Source of the DNA: Amoebophrya sp. A120
Taxonomy: Eukaryota > Sar > Dinophyceae > Syndiniales > Amoebophryaceae
DNA: 64,000 nucleotides
NCBI GenBank assembly: GCA_905178155.1
Contig: CAJINV010000005.1
Location: 1,638,438-1,702,437 of the forward strand
Direction of reading: 5' to 3'
Shown here: positions 1 to 11,700 of the stretch, piece after piece
Layout: every line of letters starts with the position of its first letter
Position numbering within the stretch: position 1 is the stretch's first letter
The notes under the pieces: model-generated
What the model saw: the letters and a program-made list of their open reading frames with translations, nothing else
Database searches by the model: none
What the model was told of the DNA's origin: nothing
Made by a program: the position numbers and the translations under genes

Positions 1-2046
1 GCGCCCACGTGAACCGCGGCGGCGCCCGCCATCGTGATGTGATTCTCGTTAATTGCCTCCACGTTTGGAAGCACGATGACGCCCACGTGGATCTGCTGGC
101 CGCATATCAAATGTAAAAGCGTCCCCACCCCATAGTCAAGTTGGGAACTTGGCAACACAAATCCAGAAGTTTTGGGAGGCATGCATGACAAGTTGCAGTC
201 CGTAGTGTGGTGCAGGTTAGCAACGGAAATCGCATCACAAATCCATCTGCTCATCCTGTTTCCAGCATTACAAATACCAAAACACGACTTAAAATACCTC
301 TCTTGGGTCTGCGCATGACAAATGTTCCTGTAGTCGCAAATCTGCATGACAACTCTGGGGTGGGGACGTTTTTACTAAGAATACCGCAGTGCTCCTTCCC
401 GAACTCTTTCCAGTACTCGTAGTCGCAGTGGATGCGGTCGCAGCCGCAGGTATTTTATCCTGTGCAAAAGTATCGTATTCGAGTCTCGCATTACAAATCT
501 TTTTATTAAGGCAAATCCGCACTACAAATTTTATTTCTCTTGCTGAAAAATTTGTAATGCATTTATACGAGTACGATACTTTTGCAATTCATATATTTTG
601 AGCGACCTGTTCCTCGGAACACAGCCGGGGATCGCATTCCCCCGCCGCGGTGTTCGACCCGATGGGCTGCTTCGTCCAGCACAGATCCGCTTTGCTCCCG
701 GGCTTCCGGAGGTCGGGACGTTTGCTGCTCGCCCACCACTCGTAGTCGACATACTTGCGGTTCGGGTCCGGCACGTCGGTCTCGGCCAGCGCATCCACGC
801 GCCAGATGTTCAGGTACTCGTTGCCCGTACCCGCGTCGTACATGGGGAAGTGCGTCAGGTGCCCGTCCTTCGAGTTGATCTGCTGTTCGTGCCCGTTGTT
901 GAAAATCCCCGTCGGTCCGTAAATCACCGTGTGTACGGCGTGGCGCCACGAGACCCAGTCGTCGTTCATGTGCCATTGGAACGGCACCAGGATCACGTTC
1001 AGCGCTTCGTGGCTGGGGCGGATGCCCGCAATCCGCCGGCACGTTGGTTTCCGGGGCGGCTCCGTGTCCCAGCCGAAACCCGGATTTTTCTTGCGCAAAA
1101 GTTGCTCGTGCGCCTCTGCAGCCTCCGGGGAGGGGTCGAGGTACTGAAAAATGTCTTCGGAATTGGGATTCGCGTAGTCGAAGAGTGGTCCAGGTGGGCC
1201 TTGGGACGGCGAGCCCTCCTCGCCGATCGTCTCGCTTCCGCCGCCGATCGCCCCGTCCGTTGCACCAGATCCCGACTCCGTGGACTCAGCGGCCACGGCG
1301 ACGGGTCTGTCGACGCACCGCTTCTTCCTTGCGAGAAACGTCTGTCGCAGTGTGGAAAACGAACCGGCCTTATAATTGGTCCTCGTGGACCTCGTTTTTC
1401 TGCTGCGTTCTTTTGTCGATGTAGTAGCTTCCTTGGTTCTTTCATGTTCCGTCGTGGATGTTGAGGAGACCGCGGAGAGCACAGATGACAAAGTAGAGCT
1501 GCGCGTGGACGAGGAGGGCTCATCTTCTACTTCGCGACGTGGTCTGACAACGTTTTTACTGGCGGACGTAGAAGCCGTAGAACTAGTGCTCCTGTTGGTC
1601 GAGGTGCTTGATGCTGGCGCTGGCCCGGAATTCTCCAATAGCTGACGCCGCCGAAGATCTCGAGCAGGACCACCATCCTCTACGTCGTGGTCTACTTCTT
1701 GCTGCAGGTTATCTTCTTCATCTGCTAGTGGCTCCGCTGCTAGAGGAGGCAAATCAACCTTGTTTTGAGGAGCATTGTCGTCGTCGTGTACGTGTTCCTC
1801 AGCTGTTCCTCGCTTGATGATTTTCGCCTTGACGATCTTCTTCGTGGTTTTCCTGCGCACCACGGTGAAGGCGGACGCCAGCTGCGTGATGTTAAGGAGC
1901 TGCTCAAGCTGCACGGAGAGACAAAGAAAGTGAATGTTGACAGCACTTCTCGAGCAGGAAACTGGACCGAGACCGACGATCGTGCGTAGTAGACCCGCAC
2001 TCGTGGTCCGTCTTCGTTGCCTCGCGTCGTTGTGAGCCCCGTCCAT
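1..2046 (-). CDS. Unrecognised Cys-rich protein, 3' end cut by window edge
   Basis: The start is the ATG at 2044-2046; upstream in-frame codons lack ATG. The N-terminal third (to about residue 80) is mixed basic and hydrophobic, followed by a long Ser/Thr/Glu-rich stretch, then a folded-looking C-terminal region rich in Trp, His and Cys (motifs PFQWHMNDDW and YDAGTGNEYLNIW). Two introners (456-593 and 105-383) interrupt it. Removing each with one 5-bp duplication joins the frame cleanly: the first joint gives EEQVAQNTCGCDRIHCDYEY, the second EHCGQQIHVGVIVLPNVEA, and the frame stays open to base 1. The many Cys residues in the C-terminal part suggest a secreted or luminal fold, but no family was recognised and the N-terminus is not a clear signal peptide. 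I am sure it is coding; its function is unknown. Confidence 0.75.
105..383. mobile_element. Introner, family F
   Basis: The terminal inverted repeat AAAAGCGTCCCCACCCCA pairs with TGGGGTGGGGACGTTTTT. Exact 5-bp duplication CCGCA at 100-104 and 384-388. GCATGACAA motifs lie inside. It is the only family F copy in the window and sits as an intron in the leftmost gene. Confidence 0.85.
456..593. mobile_element. Introner, family A copy 1
   Basis: The inverted repeat GCAAAAGTATCGTA...TACGATACTTTTGC brackets GCATTACAAAT motifs. Exact duplication TATTT. Removal joins ...VAQN to TCGCD in the leftmost gene. Confidence 0.88.
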
Positions 2047-2082
2047 CTGACACACCGTCGTTCGTTTTAGAAACAACAACAA

Positions 2083-3300
2083 GACTGAAAGACTAACTTT
2101 TGAAGATGGTTCTTGCCATATGAATACAGGCTACTGAGCTCCTTGACGGCGAGTGGGGGGGCTCTTCTAGAGAAATTTGACGCTACACGACCGAATTCTA
2201 TCTAAGAAGTGGCTCATATAACAGCGAATTCTTATACTTGCAAAATAATCAACATGACTCACAGATACAACCGGCACAAGGAACATTTGTCATTGTTTAT
2301 TGTCTATGAGCAGGGGCGGGAAGTACAAGTAGCCTGTAGTTATGGGGTGCATCGCTAGGAAAATTGTACTGCGTCAATCTTTTGGACTACAGAAAACTTC
2401 TGATGAACCAAACAACGGAATAAAGATAAACATGATTGCATCGTTACTGTTATGCAAGCTGTCCGGAGAGGAAGCAAAAACCAACATACTTCTACGCAGC
2501 ACAGGCGAGCACGAGCAAATGTTCTTTTCATCTTTTTTCAGTTGTACGTAGCACATCAAAGAAATGGACGAGATGAAGGTGCCGCAATTTATTTTTAATG
2601 TCTCTATGTAAGGTAGGCGTACTCAACAAAACGCCCATAGAAGAGCACGACACGACAATGCGTTCATCTTCTTGCACGAAAGCTTCATTTCAAAATTAAC
2701 TTTTTTAATACTTGCAGAAGCAGTAGAACGACCAACAAGAGAAGCACGATTATTACACCGATAGACATGATGACGGACGATAAACCGAGTGCAAACGACG
2801 ATAAGCAGACGAGGGAAAAGGAATTCTTGTCGTGTTCAAGCAGGCTAATAGACATTCGACGGTTATTGTTTTTTTTTTACTTTTTTCTTTTTTGTTGTTG
2901 TTCAAGAACAACGAAGAAAAACACTAAACAACCAATACTTACAGCAGCGTGGAAGAAAAAAATGCTCGATATAAAGCGAAACCGACCACGAGACAAAGAA
3001 AACGCGTGCGGACGACGGACAGGAAACAATCACAATACGAATAAGTACACATCCAGATCGATGTTGCCACCGACGAGTGTCAATACTACAGATATCTTCG
3101 AGAACAGCTCAGCTTCTAATGCGACGCCGGCCCGGCGGCCGCGAGATGATGAATGAGGAACAATACAATCCTTAACCGTTGTACGATTTCACACCATCTT
3201 CATCTTGCGGCGCCAATGCCACAAGAAATAGGAACTCAAAGTATTCGTGAATTGATATTGATGGCCAACATCAATTTTAATAGCGCTGCGGTTCTTGCAA
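2083..3300. other. Intergenic region, no gene seen
   Basis: AT-rich spacer between the start of the leftmost gene and the stop of the next. It has homopolymer runs (T-rich near 2870-2900) and short open frames without recognisable content. No promoter motif could be assigned. Confidence 0.5.
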
Positions 3301-5606
3301 TCACAACAATGGCACGGTGCAAAACGGAATCTTGAGAGTCTGTACTTGATCTGAATCTTTCCCATTCCCACGATGCTCCTGCGCGGGGGCCGTTTTCATC
3401 CCTGCAGTTTCTGAGCTCGACGTCAACATTTCCGCCTCCTCCATCAGCTTCATCCTTACCGCCGTCGGGTCGAACACGACCCCCTGCCGTCCTCCACCTT
3501 GCTATGGATTGCAAAATGTCTGGGTCTGGAACAAGAGTGGAACTTGTAATGTTTGCGGATTCTGAAAATATCTGCGTTGCATGAGCAGCAAGAGGAGTCA
3601 GCTCTTGGCACGCGGAGAGGGCATTTCTCATGCGTAATTAGCATCAAGAGGCTCTCAAAAAATCAGTGATGCTAGCACCAGCATCACAGACCTCACGCGT
3701 CATGCAAAATGTGCATGACAAGCTCCGACTCTTCCAGACCCAGGCATTTTTGCATTTGATACTTGCCCGCCCTGCACCACCAGCACCTGCTTCAGAAAAG
3801 CCTGCCTGTACAGCGCTCGCTTATGAAAGCCTCAGGTTGGAAATCCTCAAAGTGAAAATAATTTGTAATGCAAAAAAAACGACTCCAGTTGAAGCACCAT
3901 TTATAGTCGGCGCATGACAAATTTCCCGGGCTGCACTCAAAACGTGTCTGTCATGCTAGTGAGGCAAAGGGGTGCGTTTCTGTCATGCTACTCAGCACTC
4001 CAATCCTTAACCCGTAGAAGCACAATAGTCGGCTTCCATTGCGTTCGCTGCAACACAGTCTTTTTGGTGGCGCATTCCATGCATCACAAATTATTTCCAC
4101 TTTGAGGATTTCCATTCTGAGGGTGTCATATCGCTGATCTTCCGCTTTTCGCCGCTCCACCTCTGCTGTCTTTCGCGCGGCTTCTATTAACTGCAAAAGT
4201 ATCGTACTCGTATAAATGCATTACAAATTTTCTCAGCATGAGAAATAAAATTTGTAATGCTGATTTGCCTTGAAAAAGAAATTTGTAATGCAAGATCTGC
4301 ATTTATACGAGTACGATACTTTTGCAGTTCATAGCTTCCAGCTCGGAGCAAAAATCAAGTAGCTGACTCCGGAGAAAGGAAGATTCTTTTTTTCTTGGTA
4401 TTTCATCTACTTTATCGTGTAGTTGTCCCGCCTCTCTGGAGGTTGTCTTTGGGCTACTACTACTAGTGTCAGGTCTTGCTTCTGGCGGTGTTTTTTTTAT
4501 CGAGAAAGGCTGTGGCTGGTCGTCGTTCGCTTTTTTTACTACAAATAGCTCCTTATTTCCTCCCATTTTTCCCTGGTTTGTTAGAGCTGGTGAACCACCA
4601 GGAGCTCGTGGATCATCAACAATGTCTCGACTAAGCACCGCTTCGACTTTATTTACAGGCAGCACTTTTAGCAGCGCAGATAACTCCTTTCGCAGCAACG
4701 TCCGGAAGTGCGGTAAGGGGGACAGACACCGGTTATGGATGTGTCAGAGTTGAAATCAACAAAGTTGAAATAATTTGTCATGCATAAAATGAATGCCAGT
4801 TGGAATCCAGTTTTCAAGTGGCGCATGACAAATTTCGGTGGTCCCTAGATCCAGTTTGTCATGCTGTTTAGGCAAAGAAGAGCGATTTTCTCATGCTACT
4901 TTAGCAGCTCGAGCTGTAACCCCGAACAGGCTTGCAATCGGCCTCACTTACCTGCTCTGCAACACACGTGCCTCGGGTCATGCATTTTATGCATTACAGA
5001 CTATTTCAACTTTGACGATTTCAAACCTGACGCTTCCATACCGGTAAATCTCAGGGTAGTGGTCGAGGTGGCACATCGCAAACTTGATCAGCTGTTCCTC
5101 TAGAGGACGGGTAGTTCTTTCAAGGACGGAGGTTGCACAGGAGGTGGTAACAGCAGTCATGATTGCACCTTCTTCACAGAAGTGGTCCACCATGTCCTGC
5201 TGCTCTTGAGTACTAGAAGAAAGCTCAACGTCACCATTCGACAGCGTGCTAGCACCAAGAACAGCTCCGGCTCCTTCCGACGTCCCGGCACTTGTTTCCC
5301 CCGCTGCTGCACCAGCCCAAGAGGCTGCGCTCTTTGTATGCAGCTGAAGGAGACACTGGCACAGGTGTTCGACATCCCCTGTTTTTTCCAAGACCAGCTG
5401 GAATAGCTGCTTGAGGTCGTCGGCATTACCTTCGAGAAAACAGTTCTTCACGTGGAAGTTGATTTCGCTAGCGAGTAAGCCAGAAGCGGAAGTAGACCAC
5501 GACCTGGGCGTAGTTGAAGATCCGGCCAAAGCTGATGATGTCCTTGTTATGCCTCCAGTAGTGGGACGAGGAGCACCACCTCCAGGAGCTCCTGACGCGA
5601 TGCCAT
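3301..5606 (-). CDS. Unrecognised helical protein split by four introners
   Basis: Read right to left, the coding blocks are about 5041-5600, 4334-4733, 4131-4184, 3762-3821 and 3301-3502. Four introners separate them and each removal keeps the frame: EIYR joins CLSPLPHFRTLLRKE, LEAM-type sequence joins a charged helix (EAARKTAEVERRKAEDQR), that joins ALYRQAFLKQVLVVQGG, and the last joint gives GGRQGVVFDPTAVRMKLMEE. The stop is the TGA complementary to 3301-3303. The first block contains a Ser/Thr-rich lead and a helical stretch (FHVKNCFLEGNADDLKQLF). The 5' end is unclear: no in-frame ATG opens the first block, and an AG acceptor near 5593 may mark an upstream exon. Charged amphipathic helices suggest a coiled-coil or scaffold role, but no family was recognised. 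Confidence 0.65.
3503..3761. mobile_element. Introner, family B copy 1
   Basis: TGTCTGGGTCTGG at one end pairs with CCAGACCCAGGCA at the other. Exact duplication CTTGC. GCATGACAA and TTGTAATG motifs inside. Confidence 0.88.
3822..4130. mobile_element. Introner, family C copy 1
   Basis: Ends TATGAAAGCCTCAGG and CATTCTGAGGGTGTCATA; the inverted repeat continues as GGAAATCCTCAAAGTG. Exact duplication TCGCT on both sides. Confidence 0.9.
4185..4333. mobile_element. Introner, family A copy 2
   Basis: A short (149 bp), nearly symmetrical element with GCAAAAGTATCGTACTCG and its inverse at the ends, and exact duplication GCTTC. Confidence 0.9.
4734..5040. mobile_element. Introner, family C copy 2 (diverged)
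   Basis: Ends relate to other family C copies but carry many substitutions (GTTGAAATCAACAAAGTTG). Exact duplication CCGGT. This is the most diverged family C copy in the window, suggesting an older insertion or a subfamily. Confidence 0.85.
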
Positions 5607-5782
5607 GATCCAATGAAAAACGTCACACGGCAAGAAGGTCTGGCTTCGGATCATCGCATCATTAGCGCGCGGCACACTTTTTTGATTTTCGTTTTTCTGA
5701 GACCTAGTAATACTAGTACATGACCTTGATAAGATACATATAGTTCATTTGAGTACTCTAGGTTTGTTTCAGCTATGAACTC

Positions 5783-8700
5783 TTAATCTTCGTCCAGCTT
5801 GTTAATGCAAATTCTTTTTCCAGATCCACATCCAGTTTTACTTGCTGTGCGGTAGAAGCGAATTTGCAAAGCATATGACGAAGCCCCTGTAGTTACTCCT
5901 GTTCCTTCTGCATCACCATCCGGTGAATCCAGCGTAGCGAAGTGGTTTTCTTGTACCAAACTAGCGACGACGTCCTGATCTGTCTCGCCGAGCCGGTCTC
6001 GAAGCTGCTGCCGAAGTCCGGATGTTGAGGCACTGCTGCCAGAAGCGCCTGCAAAACTACACCAAGTGGCGACGAGGGTGTAGATGTCTTGAGTTCCACC
6101 ACGGTCGTGTGCAGGCAACGAATTCGAAGTACCATCCAGCAAAATAAAAGAAAAAGCTGCTTTCAAATTCTCTGCTGTTGTTTTCCTTGATCGCAATTTT
6201 GTCCTTCTCCAGAGATTCAGGACGAAGAAGCAACGCAAAGGGTCGGCCTGCGAATAAACCGCAAAGAGCTCCGCGTCGGATAGCAACGAGCGCAACCCGC
6301 CGGTCGTGCTGAAGCAAGAACTTGTTGTAGTTGCACTTTGTAACTGCTCGTCGTGGTGCGACTTTTTCACCAATGTCCAGAACGCTTTCTGGTCGCTACT
6401 GTAGAGCGAGCGAAGAACACTCTCCAGAAGAACGCTGGTGCTTGTAGATGAAGTAGTGATTTCTGTAGAAGTTGTTGCAGGTCCAGACCCTCCACCCATC
6501 AACGATTCGACAGTTTCATTCTGCTTCTCTTGCTCCCGCACGTCGAGCCACGCCGCGTGCACCACTGCTTGCGCCGCCCGGTGGCGATTCAGTTGAAACA
6601 GCACCCGGTGGTGTTGCCACAAGAAGCTCCGTACAAATCCCTGCTTGCTGTTGCTTATCTCCCGGCCGCTGCATCGTTGCAGCAAGTGGAAGACCCTGGT
6701 TGCGGTGACCTGCATGCAGTCCAGGTGAGAGAGCAGCAAGACCAGCGCTTCCGGCTCATTTTTCTCTACGGCGAGAAGAAAGTACATGATCCCATCGATC
6801 AGCAGCGCTCGCCGCCAGCCCAGAACATCCGGGAAACAGGTTTCTTGACTATGACCTTCAAGTTCATGATGATGGCCTGGTGTAGTGGGACGTGGTCGAG
6901 GAGATTCTGTTTTCCGATTCTCGAACAGCATCTCCTCGTCCGAGGAACTATTACTTCCGCCTGCCGCCGAAGACGTCTTATTCCTTGGAACTGCTCCTGC
7001 TGCAAACGCGGCGTTTTGGTTGTTTATCTGCCACGTCTTAGACGCGCTGCGGAGGGGAGATGAAGAACTGGGCCTCGAGTTCGACGCCGCTGTTGATCCT
7101 GGGTAGTTACACTTTTTTGTAGTTCTTGTCGACGCAAGAACTACGTCGACCCCAACTTCCGAAACTGATTTATTCATTTGCAACATCCGACAATGTTCGG
7201 TCGCCTTTTCCAGCTCTTTCATCAGGAACTCCTTCACAACCACCGTTCCCCCTTCCGGTATCTGCTTCAAAAAGTCGCGAAAATCTTGGAATCGCCCTGC
7301 GTTCGCGAGCTGGGCGTCGAAAAGACAAGCGAACCCACTGTCGGGCCAGATTGACAAGAACTTGCTGGTCGTTGTGCTTTTCGTCTCATCAGTTGATGTA
7401 GAAGTTTCGAAGGATATTATCGCGGGACTTGTTCTTTCCTCGTCGTGTGTTGTAGCAGCTCCTCGAGGTCCTCGATCGGTCGTCATGTTTGTTTCTGTTG
7501 TGGCGATTTGCAAGAGGAGGCGCAAGGCCTCGTCGGCAAGTGAGGAAGCGGGTGCGGGAGATGATGATGAAGGATTGACGGGGGCCTTAGAAACTGCAGG
7601 AGTTGTTCTGGTATTTCCTCGCGTTCCGTCGTGGTCCCGGTTTTTACTAGAGATCTTGGTAACGACACTGGAGCCAGAAGATGTGCCATTGCCAGCACAA
7701 GAAGAACTCTGCACAACATACGGCCCCTCCTCCGCTCCCAAACTCAGCCACAAGCAGTTCAATGCGGGTTTTGGAAACAGTCGCAGCACCGTCGCGGAAA
7801 GCAGATGCGTTGTCGTCAGCAACTGTTGCCGGAACTGTTGCAACGACGTCGTCGACCCCGCTGCTTTAATTTTCTCCGAACAAGTCTCGTTATCGTCGGC
7901 AGTTGGGGAAGACCACGACTCTGGTGCTTGTGGGTTGGAAGATTTGCCCTTGTTCATTCCACCCTCCGAAGTAGATGCTGAAAGAACTACTCCAGCAGGA
8001 ACGCCGCGGCCTGTTCGTGCACCAGCTGCCGAAACGGTTGACAAGGGCCTAGCTTTCAAAAACTCCAGATCGTCGCCGGATGAGGCGGAAGTAGTTGCGG
8101 ACACCGACAAAGCAGGAAGAGGAACACCAGCTTCAACCACTGCAGCGGAAGGACGAGTAGGAGTAGTTGTATCAAAATTGAAGGAATTCGAACTTGTGCT
8201 CTGCTGTTGTTCCGCTAAGAGTTTCCGGAACATCTGCGTGAAAAAGTGGAAAACCCGCAGATACGCGCCGTTCTGCTCTTCATCGCCGGCCGTCTGGCTT
8301 GCCTCATCCAACATCTGCGTGAGCACCTCGAGAAACCGACCCACCTGGATCTGCGAGCTGTGCAGAACCAAAAGCATGTGAGCCGCGTGGTGAAGCTGCT
8401 CTGGACTTGATGTCGCAGAGAAGGTTCTTGATGATCTTAAAGAACCCAAGGGAGGTCCTGCAGTGGTAGCAGGCCACGAGGTGGTCTTATCCAATGCGAT
8501 TGTTTCCGCGACGAGAGGACCCCCTGTCTCTGGTGCCGCGACAGGTAATGCTAGTTGCTCGTGCTCATGACTGTCCTCGTTGCCCTCGTGTAGTACTGGA
8601 TCCATCTGTGACGATTGAATCTTCTCTGAGGTAGATCCAAGAGAAATCACGCCAGATAATCCACCCGCTGTATTGGACGGGGTTTTCAGCAGCACATTGT

Positions 8701-11700
8701 CGCTAGTGCTGCTGCTTGCCGGCTTACTTCCAGGTAGAGTCCTAATCCTTGCAGGATCCCCAGCGGAAGACGAAGATGAAGTTGAAGACTCGGAGGCAAA
8801 AAACTCGTTCAACTTCTTTGGTCGCGCCTTCACAAGAGTGAGATAAGACGTCAAGCTGCTCGTGTTCGCTTTTGGTTTTGCTTTGCTTGTACTAGAACCA
8901 CCACCAGCATCAGGATCCGGGCGTCGTGCTGGCACGATGAAATTATCGAGTTCATCCTCCACCTCCTGTACTGAGCTTCGCTTTCTCGGAGCCAGAAACG
9001 AGAGGTCGACATCCACAGCTTTTTTGGCTGAGTTATTCGAGGATGGTTCAACCTCTTCGGCGCGCGAGGCAGGACCGGCCCCCGGGCCGCGAGAGCGAGA
9101 CGAGGTGGGCGATGCAGCTGCACTGCATGTTGCAGCACTTGTAGGTGGAAGGTTCTCAGCACAAAATTGCCTCAAATGCGGACGCAGAAGCGGCCTTGTT
9201 TGAGTCGTAGTTGTAGAGGCTGTCTTGTCCGAGAGAAGAGCCTCTTTTTCAATTCGCAGGAACGACGTCGGAGAGAGGAACAGAAACCTTGCAGCGCTTT
9301 CCCTCCTGGTCTGCGTGCTGGACCAGGTCCTCTCCTTCCTACTTTCATCCGCGTCCTGCAGTAATTGAGGACCATCAGCGTCTTGCTCATCTGCAAGCTC
9401 GTTCGCAAAAACAATTTTCGGCACAGCACCACTCCCTGGTTGCGAACCTATTCCGTTGCCTGACGAAACGCCAGTCTTGTTGCCTTTCTGGTCGCTCGGG
9501 CTGGTGCTCTGCACGCTGCGCGGACTGCTCGCCGAGGACATGCCGCTTTGCTGCTGCTCCCCCGCCGGGAAGAAGTGCAGCAAAGCAACCCCGAAATATT
9601 TTCCATCGCGGAGCAGACTGAAGTAGAGCGAGCCCGGGTTGTCGCCGGATGCTTCCAGTAGACCACCGATCTGATAGGGGCTGGGGAAACAATCATCTCT
9701 ATTGCCTCCTCCAGGTGCTGGATGTAGTCCTCGTTGCAGCCCAAGAACAGGTAACTCAAACCGCGCTTCTTGCTCTACGGTCAAAATTCGCTCCCCCGCT
9801 ATCTCACGGCTTACGCTACGGAAAAAACATAGCTCGCACGCAGTTGATGTAGTCGTGTCCACGACCAATGATGCTTCAGCTTCCGACCCTGGAGGTGGAC
9901 TGGCACAACCTGTGGTCCTGTTGTAAAAATAGTTTGTCGTTACCAGAAGCGTCTCCGGTTGATGTAGCAGGAGATTGTTCTTGTTCATCTCCTGCTCTCT
10001 CGTCTGCGTGCCGCCCTGCCGATCATACTCTGTGCTCGCGATCTGGTCCTCGTTCGAGAAGGACCATGATCTTTTACAAGAACCATTCGAGAAAAACATC
10101 AGCGTCTGCGAGGCGGAATGGAAGATGTCCGGAGCAGGTTCCAGCGATGATGAATTCGAGGACACTACACCTGCTGCCGGCCGGTTATTTGTTGTAGCAG
10201 CTCCAGCGTTGCTTGTGTGACTAGCGCCCCCGCTACTTGAAGGTCGTGGAGGACCAATAACACGTGGTGGAAGCGAAGTTGTGCAGAGAGGAATGAAAGC
10301 CAACTTCTGAAAGGTGACGGGACTGAGCAACTTCACTCCGCACCCCCGAATGGCAAACGCAAGAAGGGTGCCACTCGCATCGATCTCAACCTGCGTGGTC
10401 ACTGCGGCAGAGGAAGCAGATGAAGAACTTGAGATTGTTGATGCACTAGTACGCAAAAATGCCGCTGTACTAGTACCCCCCTTGGTTGTACTAGCAAACT
10501 CCACATCCTCGGCGCTACAAAGCAGGTTTTGCTGGGAAGAAAACCTCAACTTCCGAAAGTAAATCAACTCCCCCTTGCTCGTGCCGTAGAAAGCCACCTT
10601 TGGCGACAAGACGGCGGCAGCGGTCGGCACCCAGTTGCTGTCCTGAGGGTGTATTCGAAACAGGAGCTGCAGTTCTGCTCGGGTTGATGGAACGTTAATC
10701 TGTTGGGTCGCGCCGTGTCGACCCTGCTCGTCTCCGTGACGTTCCGGTTGACGACCATCACCACCATTAATATACTGTTGCGCCCCTTTATTGGCGGCGC
10801 GGTCGTGATGGTGCAAGAACCCCACCGAGGAAGAGGAGCCACCCGTTGTTCCAGAGGACCTCGAGCTGCCCCCTCCATTCATATTCTGTTGCGCCGCTGA
10901 CAATTGATCGCGACGAGTTCTACCTGATCCAGGCTGGGAATGATAGACCACCCGCCCGCCACACACCGCATCAGTGCTGACGCTGCAGAAAAGGGGCCCC
11001 GGCTCGTTTTTATAGCCGATGTGCGTGCTGCAGCTGCTGGTGCTACTGCTGGCGGGGCCGTCCGCATTCATATTCAACAATATTTTTCCGCTACGACTAC
11101 TGCTTCTTGCTGGATGAACCATATCCGAAGAGGACAAGAGATTCTTGCCCACGTGGTCGTGATGATGTCTCCTGACATTTATCGTCTGCACCGCCGAGCC
11201 ATGCCAATTATAGTAGTACCCATAATTATTTCCGTGGCAGTACAACCTGCTGGTTGCCTTGTAGCTCATATCTTCTTTCCCTTGATCTGATGAGGATGAC
11301 GTAGAGGAACAAGATGACGCAGGCGCGCGGCTGCGGCTGCCACTTCCTCCCGAGGTGCTTGTCGCTCCTTGTTGCGCATTCTCGTGGAGGTCCTGCGCCG
11401 CATGATTAGGAGCCTCGACGGGTAACAGCACGAGGCTTCCCTTCTCTGTCCCAACGAGTAGGTGGTCTTCCTGTCCTCGAAAGGATGAGTCTTCTGCTGT
11501 GGTACTTGTCCTGGTACGGGGATGGGTCTTCGAATAAAACGAAGGTGAAGTGGAACCACTAGCACAACTATTTTTTCCACTTGCACCGCTCCGCCTTTGA
11601 AGATGCCCAGAAGTGGTCGGTCTTGTGACGAGCGCTGCACACGTGGCAGACGTATGCCGGTCGTCGTGATGTTCAACATCGCAAGGAAAAGTGCCGAAAG

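Noticed and set aside
598-1464. Plus-strand frame of 288 codons
   Set aside because: Antisense to the Cys-rich gene, whose minus-strand frame extends across introner joints in phase.
7362-8381. A 339-codon open frame on the plus strand
   Set aside because: It is antisense to the large single-exon gene, and its Ser/Cys/Val-rich composition is what the reverse of low-complexity coding sequence gives.
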